A stretch of DNA of 43,355 bases, taken from assembly GCA_964411125.1 (NCBI GenBank), contig CAYPJU010000055.1, positions 1 through 43,355 of the forward strand, written 5' to 3'. The DNA is from JBFIHF01 sp964411125. GTDB taxonomy: Bacteria > Myxococcota_A > Bradymonadia > Bradymonadales > Bradymonadaceae. Below are positions 33,643 to 41,554 of this stretch, piece after piece; position 1 is the first letter of the stretch; the number at the start of each line of letters is the position of its first letter. A program made the translations under genes and the position numbers. The notes beneath the pieces were generated by a model, which was not told the DNA's origin, did no database searches, and was given only the letters and a program-made list of their open reading frames with translations.

Positions 33643-35184
33643 ATGAGTCGGAAATTGAGAGGGCTGGTGGTGGTGGCCACGGCGGCGTTGACGGTCGCCT
33701 GTGGTGAGAACAACGGAACCAACAACGGCGCGACCAACGGTGCCAACAACGGCGCGACGAACAATGGTTCGAGCAACAATGGNNNNNNNNNNNNNNNNNN
33801 NNNNNNNNNNNNNNNNNNNNNNNNNNNNNNNNNNNNNNNNNNNNNNNNNNNNNNNNNNNNNNNNNNNNNNNNNNNNNNNNNNAACAATGGTTCGAGCAAC
33901 AATGGCGCGTCGAACAACGGTAGCGCCGGTTCGAACAACGGTTCGACCGGTGCCCAGGCCTCCGTCTTCTACTACGAGGACGTAAAGCCGATCATCGACG
34001 CGAACTGCGTCGATTGTCACACGGACGGTGGCATCGGCCCGTTCCTGCTCGACAGCTACGAAGCGGTGAAATCGGTTGGTGGACTCGTGTCGGTCGCGGT
34101 CTCCGAGAAGATCATGCCCCCCTACATCTACGATCCGGAGTGTCGCGAGCCGACGCACGATCCGACCCTCACCGACGAGGAGATCGCGACGATCACCACG
34201 TGGGTCGAAGAGGGGATGGCCGAGGGCGACCCGGCCAACGAGGGTGAGGCGCACGGACGTCCCGCTCCGCCAGAGATGGACCTCGACACGACGCTGGAAC
34301 TGCCCTTCGCCTACACGCCGACGAAGAGCCCTGACGACTACCGATGCTTCGTGATGGATTGGCCGCACGACACGGACAAGTTCGTGACGGGCTTCGCCGT
34401 CGAGCCGGGGCAGGAGAAGATCGTGCACCACGTCGTCGCGTACATTGCGAGCGGCAACCAGGTTCAGCAGGTCGAGCAGCTCGACGCGAACGAAGACGAA
34501 GTCGGGGACGGATACACCTGCTACGGCGGCCCGGGCTTCCAGGGACAGAACTTCTGGCTCGGCTCGTGGGCTCCGGGAGGGCTCGGCTCGGCCGCCTACC
34601 CCGAGGGCACGGGCGTTCGCGTCCCGGCGGGATCCAAGATCGTGGTGCAGATGCACTACAACACGCTGGTCGAGGACCCGGTCCCCGACAAGACCGTCGT
34701 GAAACTCGCGACTGCGGACGAGGTCGATCAGGTCGCGTACTGGCTGCCGTGGATGAACTTCCTGCAGTGGTTCGACGACGGCGGCATGCTGATCCCGGCC
34801 GGCCAGAGCGACGTCGAGCACTCCTTCCAGTTCGACCCGACCGGTTACATCGCCGACGGCAATCCGATCACCATCCACGGCGCCGCGATGCACATGCATG
34901 TGCTGGGGACCACCGCCCAGGCATGGATCGAACGCAACGGGGTCGAAGGTCCGACCTGCCTCGCCGACATTCCGCGCTGGGACTTCAACTGGCAGACCGC
35001 TGCGTTCTTCCAGACGCCGGCGCAGCTCAACCCGGGCGACCGACTCGCCATCCGCTGCACCTGGGACAACAGCGCCGAGAACCAGCCGATGGTCGATGGG
35101 CGACAGATGACCCCGGTCGACCGCGATTGGGGTGACGGGACGACCGACGAGATGTGCCTCGGGCTCTTCTACATCACGATCTGA
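33643..35184 (+). CDS. Lipoprotein fusing cytochrome c domain to a copper monooxygenase-like domain
   Basis: About 513 residues counting a 100-N gap. Signal peptide with lipobox TVAC, then a low-complexity Asn/Gly/Ser linker that contains the gap (33783-33882). A small cytochrome c domain has haem motif CVDCH (34006-34020) and a probable axial Met in KIMPPY. From about residue 215 the protein resembles the type II copper, ascorbate-dependent monooxygenases (PHM / dopamine beta-hydroxylase): paired His HHVVAY (34426), QMHYN (34654), HMHV (34891-34899), and Met in DEMCLGLF (35152). This suggests an outer-membrane-anchored oxidoreductase in which the haem feeds electrons to copper; substrate unknown. 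GTG at 33640 is an alternative start. A terminator follows at 35208. Confidence 0.88.
   Translation: MSRKLRGLVVVATAALTVACGENNGTNNGATNGANNGATNNGSSNNXXXXXXXXXXXXXXXXXXXXXXXXXXXXXXXXXXNNGSSNNGASNNGSAGSNNGSTGAQASVFYYEDVKPIIDANCVDCHTDGGIGPFLLDSYEAVKSVGGLVSVAVSEKIMPPYIYDPECREPTHDPTLTDEEIATITTWVEEGMAEGDPANEGEAHGRPAPPEMDLDTTLELPFAYTPTKSPDDYRCFVMDWPHDTDKFVTGFAVEPGQEKIVHHVVAYIASGNQVQQVEQLDANEDEVGDGYTCYGGPGFQGQNFWLGSWAPGGLGSAAYPEGTGVRVPAGSKIVVQMHYNTLVEDPVPDKTVVKLATADEVDQVAYWLPWMNFLQWFDDGGMLIPAGQSDVEHSFQFDPTGYIADGNPITIHGAAMHMHVLGTTAQAWIERNGVEGPTCLADIPRWDFNWQTAAFFQTPAQLNPGDRLAIRCTWDNSAENQPMVDGRQMTPVDRDWGDGTTDEMCLGLFYITI
33783..33882. other. Scaffold gap (100 N) inside an Asn-rich linker repeat
   Basis: Both edges carry the same 23-bp sequence (33760-33782 and 33883-33905), so the contigs may simply overlap there. 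The true linker length is unknown. Confidence 0.99.
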
Positions 35185-35207
35185 GCCGCGTGGCTCGCTC
35201 ACTGCAG

Positions 35208-35239
35208 AGGGTCTCGGTCACGCCGGGGCCCTTTCTTTT
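35208..35239 (+). terminator. Rho-independent terminator between convergent genes
   Basis: AGGGTCTCGG (35208-35217) pairs with CCGGGGCCCT (35223-35232), ten pairs with two G-T wobbles, followed by TTCTTTT. It ends 21 nt before the stop of the minus-strand gene at 35261. Confidence 0.85.
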
Positions 35240-35260
35240 GCCAGCAATACGACAGCCCAA

Positions 35261-35908
35261 TCAGTAGTTGTAGCGCTTCTCCTTGAGGGTCGAGTCGAGG
35301 TTCATGAACCATTTCGGCTCGGCTCCGGGCGTACACGCGAACTGCTGCACTTCGTAATCCTCTCGCTGGCGCTCGGTGACCTCCGACTCGCGCTTGGGCT
35401 CACTCCAATCGTCGGGGTTCTTCTTTCGACGAAGTCTCACCAACACGTCACCCTCCGTGTTCGTGCAGAGCTTCTCGGCGCTGCAGACCGCGTCGATCGG
35501 ACAGTCCGGATTGCGCTTCATCCAGTAGAGGATCAGCTCGCCGTTCTCCGGCTCGTCCTTCATGTTCAGCCGCTGAAACTTCGTCCGGATGTGGACGCGG
35601 GCGCGGTCGCCGGTCGAGTCGACCTCCGCCTTCACGATGTGGAACTCCCGAAGGTCGAGCGACTCCGGCTTCACCAGGAAGAGCTTTTCGAGCGTCCGGC
35701 CGATGTCGACACGGTGCTTCTCGAGCTTGTGATGGTACGAGGCCGACCGACGGAAATCCTTGAACTGAAGGTCCTCCATGAAGTCGAGGCTGAGATCGAC
35801 CACGAGCCGACGCGCCGAGTTCCCGAACGGCACCCCGTTGAGGAAGATCCAGCCGCCCACGGTCAGGACGAGGGCGACGACGATGGTGACGACGGTGACC
35901 TTGCGCAT
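35261..35908 (-). CDS. Hypothetical single-pass membrane protein
   Basis: A 215-residue protein with one N-terminal membrane helix (VTVVTIVVALVLTVGGWIFL) and a soluble domain of about 180 residues. This is likely periplasmic, with cysteines in NPDCPIDAVCSAEKLCTN that could form disulfides. It has a mixed charged C-terminus ending KRYNY. No known family is recognised. I use ATG 35908, which immediately precedes the helix; the frame extends to 35965 without a good ribosome site. It lies 50 bp after the stop of the TPR-like gene and may share its transcript. Confidence 0.7.
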   Translation of the reverse strand: MRKVTVVTIVVALVLTVGGWIFLNGVPFGNSARRLVVDLSLDFMEDLQFKDFRRSASYHHKLEKHRVDIGRTLEKLFLVKPESLDLREFHIVKAEVDSTGDRARVHIRTKFQRLNMKDEPENGELILYWMKRNPDCPIDAVCSAEKLCTNTEGDVLVRLRRKKNPDDWSEPKRESEVTERQREDYEVQQFACTPGAEPKWFMNLDSTLKEKRYNY

Positions 35909-35958
35909 GCGCGAACGATACCAGCCCACGGCGAGAAGGGAAGTTGCTGGCCCCCGCG

Positions 35959-36204
35959 CTACCACCCGAGCCGGGGGTCGTCGCGGACCGCGTCCCAGAG
36001 GCTCGAGTCGAGCGTGATCGCCAGGTCCGCCTCGCCTCGGGACTCCTCCGATGAGCCGAGCTCGGCGAGGCAGATCGCTGCGGCGAGGTGGAGCCGCGCC
36101 GCGGGGGGCCCGGCGACGAGCGCCTCGCGAATCAGCACCAGGGCCGAGTCGTAGCGCCCCGCTTCCATGAGGAGTGAAATCTCCGGATGGCTCGGAAGTT
36201 CCAT
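35959..36204 (-). CDS. Small TPR-like protein
   Basis: An 81-residue protein made of about two helical hairpins of TPR character (EAGRYDSALVLIREALVAGP and ARLHLAAAICLAELGSSEES). Likely a cytoplasmic protein-protein adaptor; function unknown. ATG 36204 sits 1 nt after the stop of the upstream membrane gene (TGA at 36206-36208). It has GGAGGAG overlapping that stop region, so the pair is translationally coupled. Confidence 0.65.
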   Translation of the reverse strand: MELPSHPEISLLMEAGRYDSALVLIREALVAGPPAARLHLAAAICLAELGSSEESRGEADLAITLDSSLWDAVRDDPRLGW

Positions 36205-36205
36205 C

Positions 36206-36523
36206 TCACTCCTCCCCCGCTGACCAACACGGCGAAAAGGAGAAGACGAGCATCACCATCGAATGGGCGACCGCGACGGCCGACGCGCGCCCCACGGACA
36301 AGCCGTAGGTTCGCACCAGCAGCGCGACGTACACCGGCGGTGAAGCGAACCCCACCCAGCGTCGCGGCGCCGCCGCATGCAGCAGCGCCTCGGCCGCGGC
36401 GATAGCGGCTGCCCGTCGCCACGTGTTCCGATCCGCAGGAACTCCGGCGACGCGCAGCAGGGTGCGGAGCGCGAAAACGTTCAACGCGAACGAGAAGAGA
36501 CGTGCGGCTGGTTCGATGACCAT
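36206..36523 (-). CDS. Small hypothetical membrane protein
   Basis: A 105-residue protein with two or three hydrophobic segments (PARLFSFALNVFALRTLL, the Ala-rich RAAAIAAAEALLHAAA, and VAVAHSMVMLVFSFSPC). ATG 36523 is preceded by GGAGG at 7 nt, a strong start. Family not recognised. First of a two- or three-gene minus-strand set. It diverges from the LysR gene across 120 bp that hold a possible LysR-type site. Confidence 0.65.
   Translation of the reverse strand: MVIEPAARLFSFALNVFALRTLLRVAGVPADRNTWRRAAAIAAAEALLHAAAPRRWVGFASPPVYVALLVRTYGLSVGRASAVAVAHSMVMLVFSFSPCWSAGEE
36209..36218 (-). promoter_or_regulatory. Ribosome site inside the upstream gene's 3' end
   Basis: GGGGGAGGAG on the minus strand, just before the TGA stop of the upstream gene and 4 nt from ATG 36204. 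It fixes the start of the TPR-like gene. Confidence 0.75.
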
Positions 36524-36596
36524 CTGATACCTCCGAGGAGCGGACGCGGGACCGTTTCCCGCTTGATCGGAGGCTAACGGCTGAGAACTCCACGAG

Positions 36597-36620
36597 AACT
36601 ATCACATTGCGATTAACTAT
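36597..36620. promoter_or_regulatory. Candidate LysR-type binding region
   Basis: AACTAT is directly repeated at 36597-36602 and 36615-36620, and ATCACATTGCGAT (36601-36613) is an imperfect dyad with ATC...GAT ends. It lies in the only AT-rich stretch of the divergent spacer, 24-47 bp before the LysR start. Confidence 0.3.
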
Positions 36621-36643
36621 AAGCTGAACCTATTCTCAGAGGG

Positions 36644-37492
36644 ATGCTCAACTACGACGCGCTCATGGCGTTCGCCACGTTCGCCGAACACCGGAACTTC
36701 ACGGCCGCGGCCCGGACGCTCCATATCTCGCAGCCGGCGCTCCACCAGAAGGTGAACAAGCTCGCCGACGAGCTCGGCCTGCAGCTCTACGTACGCGACG
36801 GCCGTGAGCTCCGGCTGACGCCCGCCGGCGAGGAGCTCGCCGCGCACGCGCGACACGTGGCGTCGCTGACCGAGGAAGCGTTGGCGCGGGCGAGCAGCCG
36901 CCAGAAAGGTCCGGTCGTCTCGATCGCATCCGGCCCCGGCGCCCTCCTCCACCTCGTCGCCCCGGTGATGCCGGCGATGATGCGAGGCCCTCACCAGCAC
37001 CGCCTGTTGCAGATGCGAGGGCGCGAGGCTGCAGCCGGTGTGCGTGAGGCGCGCTACCATGTCGCGATCGGCGTCTTCGACGGGAACCGCGAGGGCCTCG
37101 ACTGTCACGACTGGTTCGTCGTGAACCAGCAGGTGATCGTGCCACGGTCCCACCGGCTCGCCGCGCGCGAGCGAGTGGAGGTCGCAGATCTCGACGGCGA
37201 GTCGCTGATCGTTCCGCCGCTCGGCCATCCGAACCGCGAAACCCACGAGCGGCTTCTGGACGGCGTGCGCTGGACGACGTCGGTCGAGGCGCTGGGGTAC
37301 GACCTGTCGATGGCGTTCGTCCAAAATGGAATGGGGCTGACGATCGCGAACGACTTCATCGGGCTCCCCGACGGTGTCGTGGGCGTTCCGATCGACGGCT
37401 TTCCGACGGTGACGTTCGAGGTCGCGGTCCGCGAGGGGACGACGCACGCCGGGACGCTCTGGACGCGGGATTTCTTGCTCGCCAGCCGGTGA
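36644..37492 (+). CDS. LysR-family transcriptional regulator
   Basis: A 282-residue LysR-type regulator. The N-terminal winged helix is clear: FATFAEHRNFTAAARTLHIS, QPALHQKVNKLADELG, LYVRDGRELRLTPAGEEL. The remaining residues are the substrate-binding domain, slightly shorter than usual for the family (about 300), with VIVPRSHRLAARERVEVADL and SMAFVQNGMGLTIANDF. Ligand unknown. AGAGGG directly precedes ATG 36644. It is divergent from the small membrane/TPR pair and reads toward the PKS-like gene 73 bp downstream; either may be its target. Confidence 0.92.
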   Translation: MLNYDALMAFATFAEHRNFTAAARTLHISQPALHQKVNKLADELGLQLYVRDGRELRLTPAGEELAAHARHVASLTEEALARASSRQKGPVVSIASGPGALLHLVAPVMPAMMRGPHQHRLLQMRGREAAAGVREARYHVAIGVFDGNREGLDCHDWFVVNQQVIVPRSHRLAARERVEVADLDGESLIVPPLGHPNRETHERLLDGVRWTTSVEALGYDLSMAFVQNGMGLTIANDFIGLPDGVVGVPIDGFPTVTFEVAVREGTTHAGTLWTRDFLLASR

Positions 37493-37502
37493 ACGAAGCT
37501 CT

Positions 37503-37542
37503 GGGGGCGCCGTCTGCGCGCCCTTCGGGTAGACGCCGCCCC
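37503..37542. other. Imperfect hairpin with UUCG loop between lysR and PKS-like gene
   Basis: GGGGGCGCCGTCT pairs with AGACGCCGCCCC with one bulge and one mismatch, and the apex contains CCTTCGGG, a stable UUCG-type loop. No T-run follows, so it is either a weak terminator of the LysR gene or a transcript-stabilising structure. Confidence 0.45.
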
Positions 37543-37564
37543 GCTGGTTGGGTAAACAGCCTTC

Positions 37565-40500
37565 ATGAGCGCTTCCCCCATTGCGATCGTCGGCGTCAGT
37601 GCACTCTTCGCCGGCTCGAACGACACCGACGGTTTCTGGCGCGACATCATGTCGGGCCGCGACCTGATGACCGACGTCCCGGCGACCCACTGGCCGGTCG
37701 AGGAGTACTACGACCCGACGCCGGGGATCTCCGACCGGACCTATGCCAACCGTGGCTCGTTCCTCGGCGAGGTCGACTTCGCACCGATGGAGTTCGGGAT
37801 CCCGCCAAACATCTTGCCGGCGACGGACACGTCGCAGCTCCTCGCCCTGGTGGTCGCCAAACGCCTGATCGAAAGCTCGCATGGAGCGTTCGAGCGTGTC
37901 CGTCGGGAGCGGATCGGGGTCGTCCTCGGCGCTTCCACCACCGAGCTGTGCCTGCACATGGCGGGGCGGTTGCAGAATCCGTTGATCCGCCGCGCGATGG
38001 TCGAGAGCGGCCTCGAGGCGGACAAAGTCGACGAGGTGATGGGGAAGGTCGACGCGCTCTACGTGCCGTGGGACGAGAACACGTTCCCGGGGCTGCTGGG
38101 CAACGTCGTCGCCGGCCGCATCGCGAACCGGTTCGACCTGGGCGGCACGAACTGCTGCGTCGACGCAGCGTGCGCGAGCTCGCTCGCGGCGATCGATGCG
38201 GCGGTGAACGAACTTTCGGTCGGCCGCGCCGACCTGATGATCTCGGGCGGCGTCGACGTCCTCAACGACATTCTGATGTACGTCTGTTTCAGCCAGACCG
38301 GCGCGCTGTCGCGCACAGGAGACTGCCGGCCGTTCTCCAGCGAAGCGGACGGTACGATGCTCGCCGAGGGGCTCGGCCTCTTCGCGATGAAGCGGCTCGA
38401 GGACGCCGAGCGAGACGGAGATTCCATCCACGCCGTGATCCGCGGCATCGGCGCATCGTCGGACGGCCGCGCCAAGTCGATCTATGCGCCGCGCCCCGAA
38501 GGCCAGGCATCGGCGCTGCGACGCGCCTACGAGGTCGCGGGCTACGATCCGTCGACGGTGGAGCTGGTCGAAGCGCACGGCACAGCGACCGTCGCGGGCG
38601 ATGCCGCCGAGACGAGCGCGCTGCGCGAGGTGTTCGGCGGCGCGCGTAGCCGGCGGACCTGCGCGCTCGGTTCGGTGAAGTCGCAGATCGGGCACGCCAA
38701 GGCCGCGGCGGGTGCGGCGGGGATGTTCAAAGCGGTGATGGCGCTGCAGCACCGGGTGCTCCCGCCTTCCATCAAGATCGACGAGCCGAATCCGCGGCTG
38801 GAGCTGGCGGACAGTCCGTTCTACCTCAACACGGAAGCGCGGCCGTGGATTCGTCCGGCGGGCCATCCTCGCCGGGCATCGGTGAGCGCGTTCGGGTTCG
38901 GCGGAACGAATTTCCACGTGACGCTCGAAGAGTACCGTGGGCCCGGCCGCCGCGCGGGACGCCGTCGCACGATGCCCTCGGAGCTGGTGCTCCTGAGCGC
39001 CGCCAACGCGAGCGAGCTCGCACGGACCGCGTCCCGCCTCGCCGACGAAGTCGACCAGCGCGACGCGGACTCCCTGCGCTGGCTCGCCCGACAGACGCAG
39101 GTGTCGTTCGACGCACGCGCTCCGGCCCGCCTCGCGCTCGTCGCGACCGACGACGGGGACCTCGGGGAGAAGCTCCGCCGCGCAGCTCGCGGAGATCACA
39201 GTGGGGATGGGATGTTTGCCGGGACCGGAGTCGCCGGTCAGGTGGCGCTACTCTTCGGAGGGCGCGGCGCCGAGTACGTCGGGATGGGATCCGAGCTCGC
39301 GATGCACTTCGATGCGGCCTGTGATCTCTGGGACCTCGTCGCTGGCGTTCAAATCGGCGCAGCCCCGCTCACGGACTACGTCTTCCCCCCTCCTGCTTTC
39401 GGCGACGAAGAGCGGCTCGGTCAGCTCGCCCGGCTTCGCGGCGACGCGGTCGCGTTTGCGTCGACCACGGCTGCATCGCTCGCCGTGCTGCGGCTTCTCG
39501 GCGAGCTCGGGCTCGACGCGCGTTACACGGCGGGCGCGGAAGGCGGCGAGCTCACATCGCTCGTCGCGGCCGGCGTGGCCGCCGAAGACGACGCAGTCCG
39601 TCTGGCCCATCGTCGTGGCGAGCTCGGCCGCGAGGGCTTCGAGTCCTTCGTCGCAGGCGCCCCCGAGGGGGTGCGCATGCATCTGGCGGCGAACGCGTCG
39701 TTTCACGACCGGATCGAGAAGCTTTACGACGCTGGGGTCCGCACGTTCATCGACGTAGGCCCGTCCGATCAGATGTCACGCCGGCTCGCCGAAATCCTCG
39801 GCAGCCGCCCGCACCATCGGATCGCCGTCGACGGCGGTATCGAATCGCTCTGGCGTGCGCTCGGCCGTCTCTCGGCGCTGGGGGTGAACCTCGGGTACGC
39901 GTCGCTCTGGCGAGACTACGACGACCTGTCGGACCCCACGAGCGCTGGCAAGCCGAGTTTCAGCGTCCAACTGACCGGCGCGAACTACGCGAAACCGTTC
40001 CGACCTCAACCCGAGTCTGCGGCGGAGCCGACGTCGCAGCCATCCTCGCGACGACCGGCGAGGCCCGCCGCACCGTCGTCCCCCGAGCCCGCCGCCGTCG
40101 CGGAGACGCGCGACTGGCTGCAGGAGTATCGCGACGACCAGCGCGCGATGTTCGACTCGTACAAGCAGAGCCAGCAGACGATGGCCGAGGCGCACGTAAC
40201 GTTGCTGCAGTCGATGGTCTTCGGCGGCACCGCGCCGCGCACGAAGACGAGCCCGCAGGCCGGCACCGTGACCTTCGATCCGGCGACGGACACCTGGCTC
40301 GCCGACCACCGCCCGACCTTCACTCGCCCGGCCCTGCCGATGACCTGCGTGATGGATCAGATGGCGCAGGCCGTCAGGCACCACGTGCCCGATGGGCGCG
40401 TGGTCGAGCTCCGCGGTGTCGAAGTCTTCCGCTGGCTCCCGATCGACGGGCCGACGACGTTCCAGTTGCGCGTCGAGGCGATCCCGAGCGCTCCTGACTG

Positions 40501-41371
40501 GTTCGTCGTACGGATGTTCGAAGGCGACGAAGAGGTCGCCCACGGACACGTCCGGTGCGCCGCGGACTTCGAGCCCGCCGCGCCTCGCCCCATCCCCGAC
40601 GCCGGGTTCGAACCGCGCGAACTCCCCTACCCCCGAGGGCTCTTGTTCCACGGGCCGGCGTTTCAGCGCCTGACCCAGTGCGAGACGGGATTTCACGCGG
40701 CGCGCGGAACGCTGACGGCCGAGCCACCTCACGACGTCGGGCTCGGTGAGCTATATCCGGCGCTCCTCGACGCCGCGATTCACCTCATACCGTACGACGA
40801 GCTCTACCGCTGGGCCGACTCGCTTCCGGCCGAGCACCTCGCGTACCCGCTGCGTGTCGACCAACTGGTGCTCCACGGCGAACCGCCGCAGCGCGGAACG
40901 CTCGAGTTGGACGTTCAGTTCGCCGGCGTCGAGCCCGGCAACCACCCCGCGTTCGACCTACAGATTCATCGGGACGGACGGCTCTGGGCCCAGATGCGGC
41001 TCGTCGAGGCGATGTTCCCGAAGGGACGGCTCGGTTCGGGGGACCCCGAAGAGCGGCGGCGCTTCCTGCGCGATCGCCGCTTCGTGCGCGGGTTCGGCCT
41101 CTCGGAGTTCGATGGCGACACGACCCGGATTGCGATCCCGCAGATCCGCAAGAACGACTGGTTCGACGGGACGGTCGCTGCGCTCTACGGCGTCTCGGGC
41201 GATCTTCGTGAGCAGGCTCGGCAGGTGGCGATCAAGGACCACTTCGCCCAGCGCTGGCAGGTGCATCCGTCGGCGATCCGGGTCGACGGCGAGACCGCGA
41301 CAGCCGCAGGCCACGCACCAGCGCGGGCGACGGTCTCGATGGACGGTCCGATGACGTTTGTCGTGCGGTAG
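37565..41371 (+). CDS. PKS/PUFA-synthase-like protein: KS, degenerate AT, DH
   Basis: A 1268-residue protein. Residues 1-450 are an intact ketosynthase with catalytic Cys203 (VDAACASS), His338 (EAHGTA) and His377 (QIGHAK). About 555-800 is an acyltransferase-like domain (LLFGGRGAEYVGMGSELAMH) in which the GHSxG nucleophile motif is replaced by GAEGG at 657-661, so no Ser. After a Pro-rich linker and a short coiled coil (FDSYKQSQQTMAEAHVTLLQ), residues 890-1150 resemble a PKS dehydratase double hot-dog: His915 in LADHRPTFTRPALP, LLFHGPAFQ, and Asp1069 in LLDAAIH. The tail has VAIKDHFAQRW and HPSAIRV, like a PPTase remnant. No ACP or KR is visible. It probably acts with partners in trans on acyl chains; product unknown. 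Confidence 0.85.
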   Translation: MSASPIAIVGVSALFAGSNDTDGFWRDIMSGRDLMTDVPATHWPVEEYYDPTPGISDRTYANRGSFLGEVDFAPMEFGIPPNILPATDTSQLLALVVAKRLIESSHGAFERVRRERIGVVLGASTTELCLHMAGRLQNPLIRRAMVESGLEADKVDEVMGKVDALYVPWDENTFPGLLGNVVAGRIANRFDLGGTNCCVDAACASSLAAIDAAVNELSVGRADLMISGGVDVLNDILMYVCFSQTGALSRTGDCRPFSSEADGTMLAEGLGLFAMKRLEDAERDGDSIHAVIRGIGASSDGRAKSIYAPRPEGQASALRRAYEVAGYDPSTVELVEAHGTATVAGDAAETSALREVFGGARSRRTCALGSVKSQIGHAKAAAGAAGMFKAVMALQHRVLPPSIKIDEPNPRLELADSPFYLNTEARPWIRPAGHPRRASVSAFGFGGTNFHVTLEEYRGPGRRAGRRRTMPSELVLLSAANASELARTASRLADEVDQRDADSLRWLARQTQVSFDARAPARLALVATDDGDLGEKLRRAARGDHSGDGMFAGTGVAGQVALLFGGRGAEYVGMGSELAMHFDAACDLWDLVAGVQIGAAPLTDYVFPPPAFGDEERLGQLARLRGDAVAFASTTAASLAVLRLLGELGLDARYTAGAEGGELTSLVAAGVAAEDDAVRLAHRRGELGREGFESFVAGAPEGVRMHLAANASFHDRIEKLYDAGVRTFIDVGPSDQMSRRLAEILGSRPHHRIAVDGGIESLWRALGRLSALGVNLGYASLWRDYDDLSDPTSAGKPSFSVQLTGANYAKPFRPQPESAAEPTSQPSSRRPARPAAPSSPEPAAVAETRDWLQEYRDDQRAMFDSYKQSQQTMAEAHVTLLQSMVFGGTAPRTKTSPQAGTVTFDPATDTWLADHRPTFTRPALPMTCVMDQMAQAVRHHVPDGRVVELRGVEVFRWLPIDGPTTFQLRVEAIPSAPDWFVVRMFEGDEEVAHGHVRCAADFEPAAPRPIPDAGFEPRELPYPRGLLFHGPAFQRLTQCETGFHAARGTLTAEPPHDVGLGELYPALLDAAIHLIPYDELYRWADSLPAEHLAYPLRVDQLVLHGEPPQRGTLELDVQFAGVEPGNHPAFDLQIHRDGRLWAQMRLVEAMFPKGRLGSGDPEERRRFLRDRRFVRGFGLSEFDGDTTRIAIPQIRKNDWFDGTVAALYGVSGDLREQARQVAIKDHFAQRWQVHPSAIRVDGETATAAGHAPARATVSMDGPMTFVVR

Positions 41372-41546
41372 CGCCGGGGCGGAGCCCGGCNNNNNNNNNN
41401 NNNNNNNNNNNNNNNNNNNNNNNNNNNNNNNNNNNNNNNNNNNNNNNNNNNNNNNNNNNNNNNNNNNNNNNNNNNNNNNNNNNNNNNNNNCGGAGCCCGG
41501 CGGTCCACGCCGGGACGGAGCCGGCGGTCCACGCCGGAGCGGAGCC
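41372..41546. repeat. Hairpin-containing 24-25-bp tandem repeat with scaffold gap
   Basis: Right of the gap, two full units (41491-41515 and 41516-41539) and the start of a third are present; left of the gap, 41372-41390 is a partial unit. Each unit contains CCGGCG-GTCCA-CGCCGG, a 6-bp hairpin. The array separates the convergent PKS-like and transporter genes and may act as a bidirectional terminator, though no T-tract is seen. Confidence 0.8.
41391..41490. other. Scaffold gap (100 N) within the tandem repeat
   Basis: The edges share CGGAGCCCGGC, as expected from assembly collapse in a repeat. The copy number is therefore unknown. Confidence 0.99.
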
Positions 41547-41554
41547 AAGGGGTT

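Noticed and set aside
36617..39199. 860-codon open frame on the minus strand
   Set aside because: It is the antisense of the LysR and ketosynthase coding regions, both of which have clear motifs. The translation is Arg/His/Asp-rich with no domain, as expected from GC-rich shadow frames.
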